Positions 17,611 to 28,206 of a DNA stretch of 64,000 bases are shown in pieces (position 1 is the first letter of the stretch; each line of letters starts with the position of its first letter). This DNA is from Rubrivivax sp. (lineage in GTDB: Bacteria; Pseudomonadota; Gammaproteobacteria; Burkholderiales; Burkholderiaceae_C): positions 310,001-374,000 of the forward strand of contig JAHBZT010000003.1 in NCBI GenBank assembly GCA_019635315.1. Reading direction: 5' to 3'. The translations under genes were made by a program, and so were the position numbers. The notes beneath the pieces were generated by a model. It was not told the DNA's origin and made no database searches. It saw only the letters and a list, made by a program, of their open reading frames with translations.

Positions 17611-17976
17611 ATGGCCATCCAGAAGATCCTGGTCGTCGACGACTCGAAGACCGAACTGCACCACTTGTCCGACCTGCTCGGCAAGCGCGGCTATGCCGTG
17701 CGCACGGCCGAGAACGGCGAGGAGGCGATGCGCCGCCTGGCCGAGGACAAGCCCGACCTGATCCTGATGGACGTCGTGATGCCGGGCCAGAACGGCTTCC
17801 AGCTCACGCGCGCCATCACGCGCGACCCGCGCTGGTCCGACGTGCCGGTGATCATGTGCACGAGCAAGAACCAGGAGACCGACAAGGTCTGGGGCATGCG
17901 CCAGGGCGCGCGCGACTACATCGTCAAGCCGGTCAACGCCGAAGAGCTGATCGCCAAGATCAAGGCCTTCGACTGA
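17611..17976 (+). CDS. pilH: Twitching-motility response regulator PilH
   Basis: 121-aa CheY-like receiver, in the Chp system linked to pilus retraction or acting as a phosphate sink. Acidic residues in VVDDSKTE (Asp10, Asp11), phosphoacceptor Asp54 in [11 protein letters not shown], and Lys106 in [18 protein letters not shown] is a very typical PilH start. The ATG is preceded by AAGGACC. Second receiver in the operon, 52 bp after pilG and 31 bp before pilI. Confidence 0.93.
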   Translation: MAIQKILVVDDSKTELHHLSDLLGKRGYAVRTAENGEEAMRRLAEDKPDLILMDVVMPGQNGFQLTRAITRDPRWSDVPVIMCTSKNQETDKVWGMRQGARDYIVKPVNAEELIAKIKAFD

Positions 17977-18007
17977 CGGCCGGCCGGGTCCGCGAACTCC
18001 TCCGTCC

Positions 18008-18535
18008 ATGGCCAACCGCGAAGCGCTGCGTGAACTGCAAGGCCGGTTGGCCCAGCGGCTGCAGCTGGCGCGCACCGAGGCGCGCACCGCGTCGTGGCTG
18101 GCGCTGGAATGCGCCGGCCACGGCTTCCTGGTGCCGCTGCCCACCGCCGGGGAGATCTTCCCCGTCGTGCCGCTGCAGCCGGTGCCGCACACCCGGGGCT
18201 GGTTCCTGGGCGTGGCCAACCTGCGCGGGGGCCTGCACGGCGTCGTCGACCTCGCGGCCTTCCTCGGGCTGCGCCTGCCGCTGCCCGCGGAAGGCGTGCG
18301 CGAGCAGGCGCGGCTGCTGGCCTTCAATGCCGCGCTCGGCTCGCACAGCGCCGTGCTGGTCGACCGCCTGGCCGGCCTGCGCAATGGCGAGCAGCTGAGC
18401 GCCGAGCCCGACGACGGCGTCGCCCGGCCGCCCTTCGCCGCGCACCGCTGGCGCGACGCCGACGGCCGCGTCTGGCAGGAGATCGACCTGGCGGCGCTGG
18501 CGCGCCACGAGCAGTTCCTGGGCATCGCGGCCTGA
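18008..18535 (+). CDS. pilI: CheW-like coupling protein PilI
   Basis: 175-aa CheW-domain adaptor that links the PilJ receptor to the PilL kinase. The domain (about 25-165) contains [28 protein letters not shown], the usual CheW core with the NLRG turn. No membrane segment. The gene lies between pilH and pilJ in the conserved order, with gaps of 31 and 58 bp. Confidence 0.9.
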   Translation: MANREALRELQGRLAQRLQLARTEARTASWLALECAGHGFLVPLPTAGEIFPVVPLQPVPHTRGWFLGVANLRGGLHGVVDLAAFLGLRLPLPAEGVREQARLLAFNAALGSHSAVLVDRLAGLRNGEQLSAEPDDGVARPPFAAHRWRDADGRVWQEIDLAALARHEQFLGIAA

Positions 18536-18593
18536 CCGGCGCGCGGCGCGGCACTCCGCATCACGGGATCAACGGGATCGAGAAGAGGACGAC

Positions 18594-20930
18594 ATGAGCT
18601 TCCTGGACAGGTTCAAGGGTGCGGGGCGCACCAAGACCGAGGCCGCACCGGCGGCCAGCTTCGACGACCTCGATCTGCCGGACAACCCGATGGAGGCCAC
18701 GGTGCGCCTGGGCGGCGGCGCCTTCCCCGCGACCTCGGCACCGCGCGACGCCGGCGCCGCGGCCGGGACGGCGGCCGACTCGTCCATCATCTCCGAGGCC
18801 GCGCCGTCCGAGATGGCGCCCGAATTCGCCGAGACGCGGCTGCCCGGCACCACCGCCGAGGCGCCGTCCTTCACCAGCGGCCTGCCGGTCATCGGCGCCT
18901 GGCCGCTGGCACGCCAGCAGCGTGCGCTGACCTGGACTTTCGGCCTGGGCCTGCTGCTGCTGCTGGTCGCCGTGGTCGGCGCGCTGCTGGCCGGCAACCG
19001 CAACGCGACGCAGGTCGCGGCGGTCGGCCAGGCCACGACGCAGTCGCAGCGCCTCGCGAAGTCGGTCTCGCAGGCGCTGGTCGGCAGCGCCGCCGCCTTC
19101 CCCGAGGTGCGCGAGTCGGCCGGCATCCTGGTCGCCAACGTGACCAGCCTGCAGACCGGCGAGGGCAGCGTGCCCGCGGCCCCGGCGGCGCTGCAGGAGA
19201 CCATCGCCGCGCTGCTGCCGCAGGTGCAGCGCGCCGAGCGCAATGCCGCGATCGTGCTGACGCAGCAGCAGACCCTGACCCAGGTCGGCGCGGCGCTGCG
19301 CGCGATCAACCGCCAGAGCGCGGACCTGCTGGAGCTGGCCGAGACCGTCAGCTCGCTGAAGCTGCAGCGCGGCGCCTCGGCCGCCGAGCTGTCGGCGGTC
19401 GGCCAGTTGGTGATGCTGACGCAGCGCATCGGCAAGAGCGCCAACGAATTCCTGACCACCGAGGGCGTGTCGGCCGAGGCCGTCTTCCTGCTCGGCAAGG
19501 ACCTCAACAGCTTCCGCGAGATCGCCGAGGGCGTGCTCGCCGGCAATGCCGAACTGCGGCTGCCCGGCACGCGCGACCCCGAGACGCGCGAGCGGCTGGA
19601 GCAGCTGATCAAGCAGTACGAGCAGACGCGCACCGAGGCGAGCGCGATCCTGTCCAACCTGCAGGGCCTGGTCGCCGCGCGCGAGGCGCAGGCGGCCATC
19701 GTCGCCGACTCCGAGCCGCTGCGCCGCGCGCTCGACGGCCTGCAGGAAGGCCTGGCCGGCCAGGGCGCCTTCGCCGGCTGGCCGCTGGCCGCCGCGGTGC
19801 TGTCGCTGCTGCTGCTGGCCGGCGGCGGCTTCGGGCTGCTGCGCGTCTTCGTCGCCGACCAGACCAGTCGCTCGCAGGTCGCGGAGGCGCAGCGCCTGGA
19901 GGCCGAGCGCCAGGAGCAGGAGGCCAAGCGGGTCAACGACGCCAACCAGGCGGCCATCCTGCGGCTGATGAACGAGCTGCAGACGGTGGCCGAGGGCGAC
20001 CTCACGCAGCAGGCCACGGTGACCGAGGACATCACCGGCGCCATCGCCGACTCGGTGAACTACACCGTCGAGGAACTGCGCATGCTGGTCGCGCAGGTGC
20101 AGAGCACGGTCTCGCGCGTGACCGACACCACCTCGCAGGTCGAGCAGACCTCGACCGAGCTGCTCGCCGCGTCGACCGAGCAGCTGCGCGAGATCCGCGA
20201 GACCGGCGAGTCGGTGCTGCAGATGGCCGGCCGCATCAACGACGTCAGCTCGCAGGCGCAGCAGACGGCGCAGGTCGCGCAGCAGTCGCTGCGCGCGGCC
20301 GAGGCCGGCCTGTCGGCGGTGCAGGACACGATCGGCGGCATGAACACCATCCGCGACCAGATCCAGGAGACCTCCAAGCGCATCAAGCGCCTGGGCGAGA
20401 GTTCGCAGGAGATCGGCGAGATCACCGAGCTGATCAGCGACATCACCGAGCAGACCAACGTGCTGGCGCTGAATGCCGCCATCCAGGCCGCCAGCGCCGG
20501 CGAGGCGGGCCGCGGCTTCTCGGTCGTGGCCGAGGAAGTGCAGCGGCTGGCCGAACGCTCGGGCGACGCGACGCGGCAGATCGCGGCCATCGTGCGCACC
20601 ATCCAGACCGACACCCAGGACGCCGTCGCGGCCATGGAGCGCAGCACGCAGGGCGTGGTCGAGGGCGCGAAGCTGTCCGACGCGGCCGGTGCCGCGCTGG
20701 CCGACATCGACCGCGTCACGCGCGAGCTGTCGGAACTGATCGCGCGCATCTCGGCCGAGGCCTCGCGCGAGGCCGAGTCGGCCAACGTCGTGGCCGAGAA
20801 CATCCAGCACATCTTCGCGGTGACCGAGCAGACCTCGGACGGCACGCGCTCGACGGCGCAGATGGTGCGCGAGCTGTCGCGCACCGCCGAGGAACTGAAG
20901 GCCTCGGTGGCGCGGTTCAAGATCGGTTGA
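18594..20930 (+). CDS. pilJ: Type IV pilus methyl-accepting chemotaxis protein PilJ
   Basis: 778-aa receptor. An unusually long cytoplasmic N-terminus of about 110 residues, Ala/Pro/Glu-rich, precedes the first membrane helix (about 112-133). A periplasmic helical sensor region (about 135-395, PilJ-type) and a second helix (about 398-420) follow, then a HAMP-like linker and the signalling domain with the hairpin tip [25 protein letters not shown]. The extended N-terminus is the odd feature; its role is unknown. It feeds PilI and PilL. Confidence 0.92.
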   Translation: MSFLDRFKGAGRTKTEAAPAASFDDLDLPDNPMEATVRLGGGAFPATSAPRDAGAAAGTAADSSIISEAAPSEMAPEFAETRLPGTTAEAPSFTSGLPVIGAWPLARQQRALTWTFGLGLLLLLVAVVGALLAGNRNATQVAAVGQATTQSQRLAKSVSQALVGSAAAFPEVRESAGILVANVTSLQTGEGSVPAAPAALQETIAALLPQVQRAERNAAIVLTQQQTLTQVGAALRAINRQSADLLELAETVSSLKLQRGASAAELSAVGQLVMLTQRIGKSANEFLTTEGVSAEAVFLLGKDLNSFREIAEGVLAGNAELRLPGTRDPETRERLEQLIKQYEQTRTEASAILSNLQGLVAAREAQAAIVADSEPLRRALDGLQEGLAGQGAFAGWPLAAAVLSLLLLAGGGFGLLRVFVADQTSRSQVAEAQRLEAERQEQEAKRVNDANQAAILRLMNELQTVAEGDLTQQATVTEDITGAIADSVNYTVEELRMLVAQVQSTVSRVTDTTSQVEQTSTELLAASTEQLREIRETGESVLQMAGRINDVSSQAQQTAQVAQQSLRAAEAGLSAVQDTIGGMNTIRDQIQETSKRIKRLGESSQEIGEITELISDITEQTNVLALNAAIQAASAGEAGRGFSVVAEEVQRLAERSGDATRQIAAIVRTIQTDTQDAVAAMERSTQGVVEGAKLSDAAGAALADIDRVTRELSELIARISAEASREAESANVVAENIQHIFAVTEQTSDGTRSTAQMVRELSRTAEELKASVARFKIG

Positions 20931-20937
20931 ACATGCG

Positions 20938-21012
20938 GCCCCCACGCTCCCTCCCGGTCGCTGCCCCCCAAGGGGGCTCTTGCAGCGGCCCGGCGAAGCC
21001 GGATCCGCGCAA
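20938..21012 (+). repeat. Dispersed GC-rich intergenic element, copy 1 (pilJ-pilL gap)
   Basis: The 155-bp pilJ-pilL gap contains CCCCCCAAGGGGGC followed by CGGCCCGGCGAAGCCGGATC, both able to form hairpins. A similar module recurs, in the opposite orientation, at 62361-62442 between dsrL and the signal peptide of dsrJ. It resembles short dispersed repeats common in Burkholderiales gaps. Confidence 0.65.
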
Positions 21013-21085
21013 GGACCTGGGCTCTGGCCGGCGGCGTGCTGCACGGCTGTGCCGCGCTGCGGATCACTGAGGACCAGGCCACGAC

Positions 21086-24000
21086 ATGGTTGCCAACGAT
21101 AGCGCCGGCCGCGAGCCCGTGCCCTCCGACGACCTCAGCGCGCTGGCCTGGGTGGTCGGCGAGCTGCGCCGCTCGCTGGAGACCGCGCACAAGGCGCTGC
21201 GCCGCTACCTGAAGGAGGCCGAGGCGGTGGCGGGCAGCGACGTCGACGCGGTCGACCCGTCGGTGCTGCGCAGCGCGCGCAGCCAGCTGCACCAGGGCGT
21301 GGGCGCGCTCGAGCTCGTCGGCCTGCCGGCGATGGCCGACGTGCTGCGCGGTTCCGAGGCCGCGGTGCAGCGCATGGTCGCGCGCCCGGCGATGGTCGAC
21401 GCCGCGGCGGTGGAGACCATCGAGCGCGTGTCCTTCGCACTGCTGGACTTCCTCGGCCGCCAGCTGGCCGGCAAGCCGGTCTCGCCGGTGATGCTGTTCC
21501 CGCAGTACCGCGCGGTGCAGCAGCTCGCCGGCGCCGACCGCGTGCACCCGGCCGACCTGTGGAAGATCGACTGGCAGTGGCTGGAGCTGCCGCCCGACGT
21601 CTCGGCGCAGCCGCGCGCGGCCGACGACGCGGCACGCGGCGCGATGGAGACGCTGGTGCTGGCGCTGATGCGCGAGCCCGGCGCCGGGCCGCTGGCGCGC
21701 ATGAGCGACCTCTGCGCCGACCTCGGCGCCGGCGCGCGCGCGCTCGCCGGCGGCACCCAGCTGGCCACCTTCTGGCAGCTCGCGGCCGCGGTCTTCGAGG
21801 CCCAGGCCGGCGGCCTGCTGACGCCCGACGTCTATACGAAGCGCATCGCGTCGCGCCTGCTCGCGCTGCTGCGGGCCGGGGCGCGCGCCGCCGGCGCGGA
21901 CGCCGGTGCGGGCGGCCAGGTCGAGCTCTCCGACCGCCTGGCGCAGGACCTGCTGTTCTTCTGCAGCCATGCGCGCGCGCCGAGCGCCGAGCGGCCGTCG
22001 CCGCGGCTGGCCGCGGTGCGCCGCACCTGGCGGCTGGACCAGCGCCCGACCGCCGACTACGAAACGCCGCGGCTGGGCCGCGTCGACCCGGCGCTGGTCG
22101 TGCTGGCCCGGAAGCGCGTCGCCGCGGCCAAGGACTCGTGGTCGGCGGTCGCCGGCGGCGAGCTGCACCGGCTGACCGGCCTGGGCGAGCAGTTCGCGCT
22201 GGTCGGCGAATCGCTGAGCCGGCTGTTCCCGGGTGGCGAGCAGCTCGCGCAGGCGATGCAGACGACGATCGCGCAGACGGTGGCCGCCGGCGCGGCGCCG
22301 CCGGCGCCGCTGGCGATGGAGGTCGCGACCTCCATGCTGTACCTGGACGCCTCGCTGGAGGACGGCGACCTCGACCATCCGCAGCTCGCGGAACGCGTGC
22401 AGCGCCTGGCGCGGCGCATCGACGAGCTGCGCATCGGCGCCGAGCCGCAGCCGCTGGAATCCTGGATGGAGGAGCTGTACCGCCGCGTCAGCGACCGCCA
22501 GACCATGGGCAGCGTGGTGCAGGAGCTGCGCGGGACGCTGTCGGAGATCGAGAAGCACATCGACCAGTATTTCCGCAACCCGGCGGACCGCTCGGTGCTG
22601 ATCCCGGTGCCGGCCGAGCTGTCGGCGATGCGCGGCGTGCTCTCGGTGCTGGGGCTGGACCAGGCCTCGGCCGCGGCGCTGCACATGCGCGACGCGGTCG
22701 ACGAACTGGCGCAGACCGAGGCCGACCCGCAGCGCGCCGCGCAGTCCGGCAGCTTCGACCGTCTGGCCGACAACCTGGGCGCGCTGAGTTTCCTGATCGA
22801 CATGCTCAGCGTGCAGCCGCAGCTGGCCAAGTCGCTGTTCCGCTTCGACCCCGCCACCGGCGTGCTCAGCGCGGTGATGGGGCAGAGCGAGCGCAGCTCG
22901 GCCTTCGCCGAGCTCGACGGCGGCGCGCCGGCGGTGGCCCCCGCCGCCGAGCCGACGCTGGCCGAGCAGGTGCGGGCGCTGGCCGACGACGCCGTCGGCG
23001 CCGCCGCCTCCGACGCCGATCTGGCCGCGCGCATCGACCGCCTGCAGCAGCAGGCCGTGGCCGCCGACCAGCGCGAGCTGGCGCGCATGCTGGCCGGCGC
23101 GAAGTCGGCGCTGGCGGGGCCCGGCGGGCGTGCCGCGGTGAGCCCGCAGCTCGCCGCCGCCGCCGCCGCGCTGGCGCCGCCGGCGCCCGAGCCGGCGCCG
23201 GCGAGTGCGCCGGTGCCGCCGGCGCGGCCGCCCGAGACCGTCGCCCCCGGGGGCACCGGCCTCGAGGACGACGCCGAGATGCGCGAGATCTTCATCGAGG
23301 AGGCGCGCGAGGTCGTCGCCGACGCCGGCGCCGCGCTCGAGCGGCTGGCCGACGCGCCGGAGAGTGCCGCGGACATGACCGCGGTGCGGCGCGCCTTCCA
23401 CACGCTGAAGGGCAGTTCGCGCATGGTCGGGCTGCGCGACTTCGGCGAGGCCGCCTGGGCCTGCGAGCAGCTGTACAACGCGCGCCTCGCATCGGCGCCG
23501 CGCATGGACCAGCCGTTGCGCCAGTTCACCGCCGAGGCGCTGGACTACCTGGCCGGCTGGACCGAGGCCATCGCCGCCGGTCGCGACGACGGTCACCGCA
23601 CGCCGGCCGTGGCGCGCGCCGCCGATGCACTGCGGCTGGAAGGCCGCCGCCTCGGCATCGAGCCGCCGACTGCGCCGGCCGTGGTCGCCGAGCCGGTGCC
23701 TGCAGACACCGCGACCGCACGGCCGCTGCCTGAGCCGGCCGTCGCCGCGGCGCCCGAAGCGGCCCCCGAGGCCGTTCCCGCGGCGACCGCGGCCGAACCG
23801 CCCGCCCTGCCGGTCCTGCCGGAAGCCGGGGCGCTGCCTGGCGAGGCCGTCGAAGCCGCTGAAGCCGTCGAAGCCGAAGAGGGGGCACCGGCTGCAGAGG
23901 CTGCGGAGGACGTCCACGCGGTCGAGCCGGCGGAAGCGGTCGAGGGGGCCGTGCCGAGCGCGGCGATCGACGCGGTCGAAGCCGTCGAAGCGATCGAAGC

Positions 24001-27000
24001 GTTCGAGCCGGCAGACGCTGGCGAAGCGGCCGAACCGGCCGAACCGGCCGAAGCGGCCGACGCCGCGGCCCTGTCCGCCGATACCGAGTCGCCGGCGACC
24101 GAATTCCTGACCGAGCCGCTGCCGCTGCCGGAGACGGTGGAGACCATCGAGCCGGCCGAGGCGACCGAGATCCCGGCCGACGAGTTTGCCGCTGCGCTGG
24201 CCCAGGCCGAGGCCGAACTGCCGGTGCTGGACTTCGAGTTCGACCTCGCCGCCGGGGAGGCGCCCGGCGCGCCGGCGCCGGCGTCGCCGCTGACGGCGCG
24301 CGTGCCCGACCTGCCGAGCGCCGCCGATCTGGACCTCGGGCTGCCGACACCGGCGACGCCGGCGGCGCCGGAGCCGCCGGCCGAGCCCGAGTTCGAGCTC
24401 GACTTCGGCACGCTGGCCGACGAGCTGGCGCCGGCGGCCGGGCCGCTCGCACCGCCGCAGATCATCGAACCGGTGGCCGAGGCCACCGCGGCGCCGGACG
24501 AAGGCGGGGTCGGCGAACCGCCGCTGGACACGGTGCTGGAGCTGCCGCTGGACGCGCCGCAGCCCGAGCGACTGCCGTCCGGGCCCGAGGTCGAGGCCCT
24601 GGAGCTGGACCTCGACGCGCTCGAGGAGGTCTTCGCCACGCGCACGCGGCCGGCGCCGGGCGACGTGCCGCCGCGCCCGCCGCTGCACGCGCTGCCCGAG
24701 CTGGGGCAGGCGCTGGACGACTTCGGCGACTTCAAGGCGGAGGCGCCGCCGGCCGCCGGGGCGGGGCAGACGTTCGAGCAGACGCCCGAGCCGGCGGGTG
24801 AACAGGTCGCCGAGCCGGTGGCCGAAGCGGCCGCCGAGCCCGACTTCGGGGCCCTGGCCGACGGCGCGGCCACCGCCGAGACCGGGACCACGCCCGAGGC
24901 CGAGGCACCGTTGGCCGACGACCAGCTGGTCCAGGACACCACTGCGGCGCCGCTCGAGCTGCCCGTGCCGCCGCCGCTCGCCCCCGAGAGCGTGCCGATG
25001 CCGCTGGTGGACACCGCGCCGTCGCAGCTCGACGAGGTCGAGGCCGAGCAGGTCAAGGTCATCGGCCCGCTGCGCATCGGCATCCCGCTGTTCAACATCT
25101 TCCTCAACGAGGCCGACGAACTGTCGCGCCGCCTGGGCACCGAGCTGGCCGAGTGGGCGCACGAGCACGACCGCCACCCGGCGCCCGACAGCGCGGTGGC
25201 GCTGGCGCATTCGCTGGCCGGCAACTCGGCGACCGTCGGCTATGCCGAGCTGTCGGCGCTGGCGCGCGCGCTGGAGCATGCGCTGGCGCGCTCGCGCGAG
25301 GCCGGTCCGGGCAGTGCCGACGAGGCGGCGCTGTTCGTCGACGCGGCCGAGGAGATCCGGCGTCTGCTGCACCAGTTTGCCGCCGGCTTCCTGCGCCCGG
25401 TGGCGCCGGCGCTGCTGGAGCGCCTGGCCGAGCACGAGCGCCAGCCCTTCGCGCCGCGCGAGCTGCCGCCCGAGGAGGCGGCGGCCGAGGCGCAGCCCAC
25501 GGTACCGGCGGCGCTGCCGCCCGAAGTCTCGGCGGTGCGCGTCACCGGCTTCACGCCGCTGACCGAGCCGGGCGAACTGGTCAGCGCGCCGCGCGACGCC
25601 TTCGACGACGACGAGGACATCGACGCCGTCGACGCGGTCGATGGCGACCTGTTCCCGATCTTCGAGGAAGAGGCCGAGGAATTGCTGCCGCAGCTGCAGT
25701 CGCGCCTGCGCGACTGGCTGCAGCGGCCGGGCGAACGCGCCGCGGCCTCGGCCTGCATGCGCACGCTGCACACCTTCAAGGGCGGCGCGCGGCTGGCCGG
25801 CGCGATGCGCCTGGGCGAGATGGCGCACCGGCTGGAGACCGCGGTCGAGCACCTGGCGGCGCGCGACGAGGTGCTGGCTGGCGATGTCGAGCCGCTGCTG
25901 CACCGCGCCGACGCGATGGCCGCGGCCTTCGAGACGCTGCGCCGTGGTGGGGTGGCGGCGGCGCCGGCCGCCCCGGCCGCCCCGTCCGCACTCGCCGCGA
26001 CGCCGGCGGAGCCGACCGCAGCGGCCGAAGCGGTGCCGCCGGGCGCGCCGGCCGCGCCGCCCGAGGCCGCGGCAGCCGCGGCGCCCATGCCGGCCGCCCA
26101 GGCCGCGCCCGAGTCCGCACCGGCGAGCCCGACCGAATCCACGACCGAGCCTGCAACGGCGCCGGAACCCGCAGCCGCCGCAACGCCGGCCGAGCCCGAG
26201 GAACTGCCGCTCGGCGCCGAGGCCGCGGCCCCTGCGGCGGCGCCGGCGGCCGCGCCGGTGGCGATCGACTGGAGCCGCTTCGCCACCGTGGCCGACGAGG
26301 CGCCGGCGGCCGAGCCCGGCGAGCGCCCGGCCGCCGGCACGGCCGCCGTGCGCGTGCGCGCGTCGCTGCTGGACCGCATGGTCAACCAGGCCGGCGAGGT
26401 GAGCATCACGCGCGCGCGCATCGACGCCGACGTGCGCCAGCTGCAGGCCGCGCTCGGCGACCTGACGGACAGCCTGGAGCGCATGCGCCGCCAGCTGCGC
26501 GACATCGAGCTGCAGGCCGAGACGCAGATCGCGTCGCGCCTGGAAGCCGCGAAGGCCGAGGGCCAGGGCTTCGACCCGCTGGAGATGGACCGCTTCACGC
26601 GTTTCCAGGAGCTGACGCGCTTCATGGCCGAGTCGGTCAACGACGTCGCCACGCTGCAGCGCGGGCTGCAGCGCACGCTGCAGTCGGCCGAGGATTCGCT
26701 GGCCGCGCAGGCGCGGCTGACGCGCGAGCTGCAGGACGACCTGCTGCGCACGCGCATGGTCGAGTTCGAGAGCCTCGCGGACCGCCTGTACCGCACTGTG
26801 CGCCAGGCCGCCAAGGACACCGGCAAGGCGGTGCGGCTGGACATCGAGGGCGGTGCGATCGAGATGGACCGCGGCGTGCTCGAGCGCATGGCCGCGCCTT
26901 TCGAGCACCTGCTGCGCAACAGCGTCGCGCACGGCATCGAGGCGCCTTCGCAGCGCGCGGCCACCGGCAAGGACGCCACCGGCCGCATCGCGGTCACGGT

Positions 27001-28189
27001 CGCGCAGTCGGGCAACGAGGTCGCGGTCGAATTCGCCGACGACGGCGGCGGCCTGGACCTCGAGCGCATCCGCCGGCGCGGCGTCGAGCGCGGCCTGATC
27101 GCCGCCGACCACGCCGCCGGTGACGAGGATCTGGCGCAGCTGATCTTCATGCCCGGCTTCAGCACCGCCGAGGCGGTCACCGAACTGGCCGGCCGCGGCG
27201 TCGGCCTGGACGTCGTGAAGGCCGAGGTCAACGCGATGGGCGGCCGCATCGAGACCGCCAGCGCGCCGGGGCAGGGCACGCGCTTTCGCCTGCTGCTGCC
27301 GCTGACCACCGCGGTGACGCAGGTCGTGATGCTGCGCGGCGGCGACGCCACGGTGGCGGTGCCGTCGACCCTGATCGAGGTCGTGCGCCGCGTGCCCAGC
27401 GCGGAGGTCGCGGCCGCCTACGACAGCGGCGTGCTGAACTACAACGGCGAGGCGCTGCCCTTCTTCTGGCTGCCGGCGCTGCTGCAGGCCGGCGGGCGCG
27501 GCGAGCTGCCCGGGCGCACTCAGACCATCGTGATCGTGCGCAGCGCGTCGCAGCGCGTCGCGCTGCACATCGACGAGGTGGTCGGCAACCAGGAAGTGGT
27601 GGTCAAGAACGTCGGCCCGCAGCTGGCGCGGCTGCCCGGCCTGGCCGGGCTGACGCTGCTGCCCTCGGGCGCGGTGGCGCTGATCTACAACCCGGTCGCG
27701 CTGGCCGCGGTCTACGCCGGCGCCGCGCGCGACGCGATGCGCGGCGGTGCGCAGCCGCAGGCCGCCGTCGTGCAGGCGGCGCAGGCCGCGGCGGCCGCCG
27801 CGCCGTCGCGCGCGCCGCTGGTGCTGGTCGTCGACGACTCGCTGACCGTGCGCCGCGTCACCCAGCGCCTGCTGGTGCGCGAGGGCTACCGCGTCACGCT
27901 GGCCAAGGACGGCCTGGAGGCGCTGGAGAAGCTGGCCGACGAGCGCCCGGTGGTGCTGCTGTCGGACATCGAGATGCCGCGCATGGACGGCTTCGACCTG
28001 CTGCGCAACGTGCGCGCCGATGCGCGCCTGGCCGGGCTGCCGGTGGTGATGATCACCTCGCGCATCGCGCAGAAGCACCGCGACTATGCCGCCGAGCTGG
28101 GCGCCGACCACTACCTGGGCAAGCCGTACTCGGAAGAGGAACTGCTCTCGCTGGTGGCGCGCTACGCCGGCGCGGACATCCCGACATGA
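21086..28189 (+). CDS. pilL: Giant hybrid chemosensory kinase PilL (ChpA type)
   Basis: 2367-aa CheA-type hybrid kinase of the pilus Chp system. Three clear histidine phosphotransfer motifs: FHTLKGSSRMVG (His772), HSLAGNSATVG (His1375) and HTFKGGARLAG (His1562); a fourth, degenerate, may be LHQGVGALELVG (His69). Kinase core: dimerisation from about 1750, N-box LLRNSVAHGIEAP near 1945, DDGGGLDL and GRGVGLDVV near 1985-2040, a CheW-like domain to about 2215, and a receiver with Asp2294 in LSDIEMPRMDGF. Ala/Pro/Glu-rich linkers fill about 870-1340 and 1620-1735. Controls PilG and PilH. Confidence 0.93.
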   Translation: MVANDSAGREPVPSDDLSALAWVVGELRRSLETAHKALRRYLKEAEAVAGSDVDAVDPSVLRSARSQLHQGVGALELVGLPAMADVLRGSEAAVQRMVARPAMVDAAAVETIERVSFALLDFLGRQLAGKPVSPVMLFPQYRAVQQLAGADRVHPADLWKIDWQWLELPPDVSAQPRAADDAARGAMETLVLALMREPGAGPLARMSDLCADLGAGARALAGGTQLATFWQLAAAVFEAQAGGLLTPDVYTKRIASRLLALLRAGARAAGADAGAGGQVELSDRLAQDLLFFCSHARAPSAERPSPRLAAVRRTWRLDQRPTADYETPRLGRVDPALVVLARKRVAAAKDSWSAVAGGELHRLTGLGEQFALVGESLSRLFPGGEQLAQAMQTTIAQTVAAGAAPPAPLAMEVATSMLYLDASLEDGDLDHPQLAERVQRLARRIDELRIGAEPQPLESWMEELYRRVSDRQTMGSVVQELRGTLSEIEKHIDQYFRNPADRSVLIPVPAELSAMRGVLSVLGLDQASAAALHMRDAVDELAQTEADPQRAAQSGSFDRLADNLGALSFLIDMLSVQPQLAKSLFRFDPATGVLSAVMGQSERSSAFAELDGGAPAVAPAAEPTLAEQVRALADDAVGAAASDADLAARIDRLQQQAVAADQRELARMLAGAKSALAGPGGRAAVSPQLAAAAAALAPPAPEPAPASAPVPPARPPETVAPGGTGLEDDAEMREIFIEEAREVVADAGAALERLADAPESAADMTAVRRAFHTLKGSSRMVGLRDFGEAAWACEQLYNARLASAPRMDQPLRQFTAEALDYLAGWTEAIAAGRDDGHRTPAVARAADALRLEGRRLGIEPPTAPAVVAEPVPADTATARPLPEPAVAAAPEAAPEAVPAATAAEPPALPVLPEAGALPGEAVEAAEAVEAEEGAPAAEAAEDVHAVEPAEAVEGAVPSAAIDAVEAVEAIEAFEPADAGEAAEPAEPAEAADAAALSADTESPATEFLTEPLPLPETVETIEPAEATEIPADEFAAALAQAEAELPVLDFEFDLAAGEAPGAPAPASPLTARVPDLPSAADLDLGLPTPATPAAPEPPAEPEFELDFGTLADELAPAAGPLAPPQIIEPVAEATAAPDEGGVGEPPLDTVLELPLDAPQPERLPSGPEVEALELDLDALEEVFATRTRPAPGDVPPRPPLHALPELGQALDDFGDFKAEAPPAAGAGQTFEQTPEPAGEQVAEPVAEAAAEPDFGALADGAATAETGTTPEAEAPLADDQLVQDTTAAPLELPVPPPLAPESVPMPLVDTAPSQLDEVEAEQVKVIGPLRIGIPLFNIFLNEADELSRRLGTELAEWAHEHDRHPAPDSAVALAHSLAGNSATVGYAELSALARALEHALARSREAGPGSADEAALFVDAAEEIRRLLHQFAAGFLRPVAPALLERLAEHERQPFAPRELPPEEAAAEAQPTVPAALPPEVSAVRVTGFTPLTEPGELVSAPRDAFDDDEDIDAVDAVDGDLFPIFEEEAEELLPQLQSRLRDWLQRPGERAAASACMRTLHTFKGGARLAGAMRLGEMAHRLETAVEHLAARDEVLAGDVEPLLHRADAMAAAFETLRRGGVAAAPAAPAAPSALAATPAEPTAAAEAVPPGAPAAPPEAAAAAAPMPAAQAAPESAPASPTESTTEPATAPEPAAAATPAEPEELPLGAEAAAPAAAPAAAPVAIDWSRFATVADEAPAAEPGERPAAGTAAVRVRASLLDRMVNQAGEVSITRARIDADVRQLQAALGDLTDSLERMRRQLRDIELQAETQIASRLEAAKAEGQGFDPLEMDRFTRFQELTRFMAESVNDVATLQRGLQRTLQSAEDSLAAQARLTRELQDDLLRTRMVEFESLADRLYRTVRQAAKDTGKAVRLDIEGGAIEMDRGVLERMAAPFEHLLRNSVAHGIEAPSQRAATGKDATGRIAVTVAQSGNEVAVEFADDGGGLDLERIRRRGVERGLIAADHAAGDEDLAQLIFMPGFSTAEAVTELAGRGVGLDVVKAEVNAMGGRIETASAPGQGTRFRLLLPLTTAVTQVVMLRGGDATVAVPSTLIEVVRRVPSAEVAAAYDSGVLNYNGEALPFFWLPALLQAGGRGELPGRTQTIVIVRSASQRVALHIDEVVGNQEVVVKNVGPQLARLPGLAGLTLLPSGAVALIYNPVALAAVYAGAARDAMRGGAQPQAAVVQAAQAAAAAAPSRAPLVLVVDDSLTVRRVTQRLLVREGYRVTLAKDGLEALEKLADERPVVLLSDIEMPRMDGFDLLRNVRADARLAGLPVVMITSRIAQKHRDYAAELGADHYLGKPYSEEELLSLVARYAGADIPT
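24021..24062 (+). repeat. Nine-bp tandem repeats inside pilL
   Basis: Successive GAACCGGCC/GAAGCGGCC units encode an Ala-Glu-Pro run in the pilL linker. Related six- and nine-base GAAGCC/GTCGAA units occur from about 23850 to 24010. Such runs can change length by slippage without shifting frame. Confidence 0.7.
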
Positions 28190-28206
28190 GCGGGACCGCC
28201 CGATGA
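28186..28206 (+). other. Six-codon bridging mini-ORF between pilL and the GGDEF gene
   Basis: ATG at 28186 overlaps the pilL stop (ATGA) and the frame MSGTAR ends in a TGA overlapping the ATG of the next gene (ATGA, 28203-28206). It may relay ribosomes from pilL to the cyclase gene. Confidence 0.3.
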
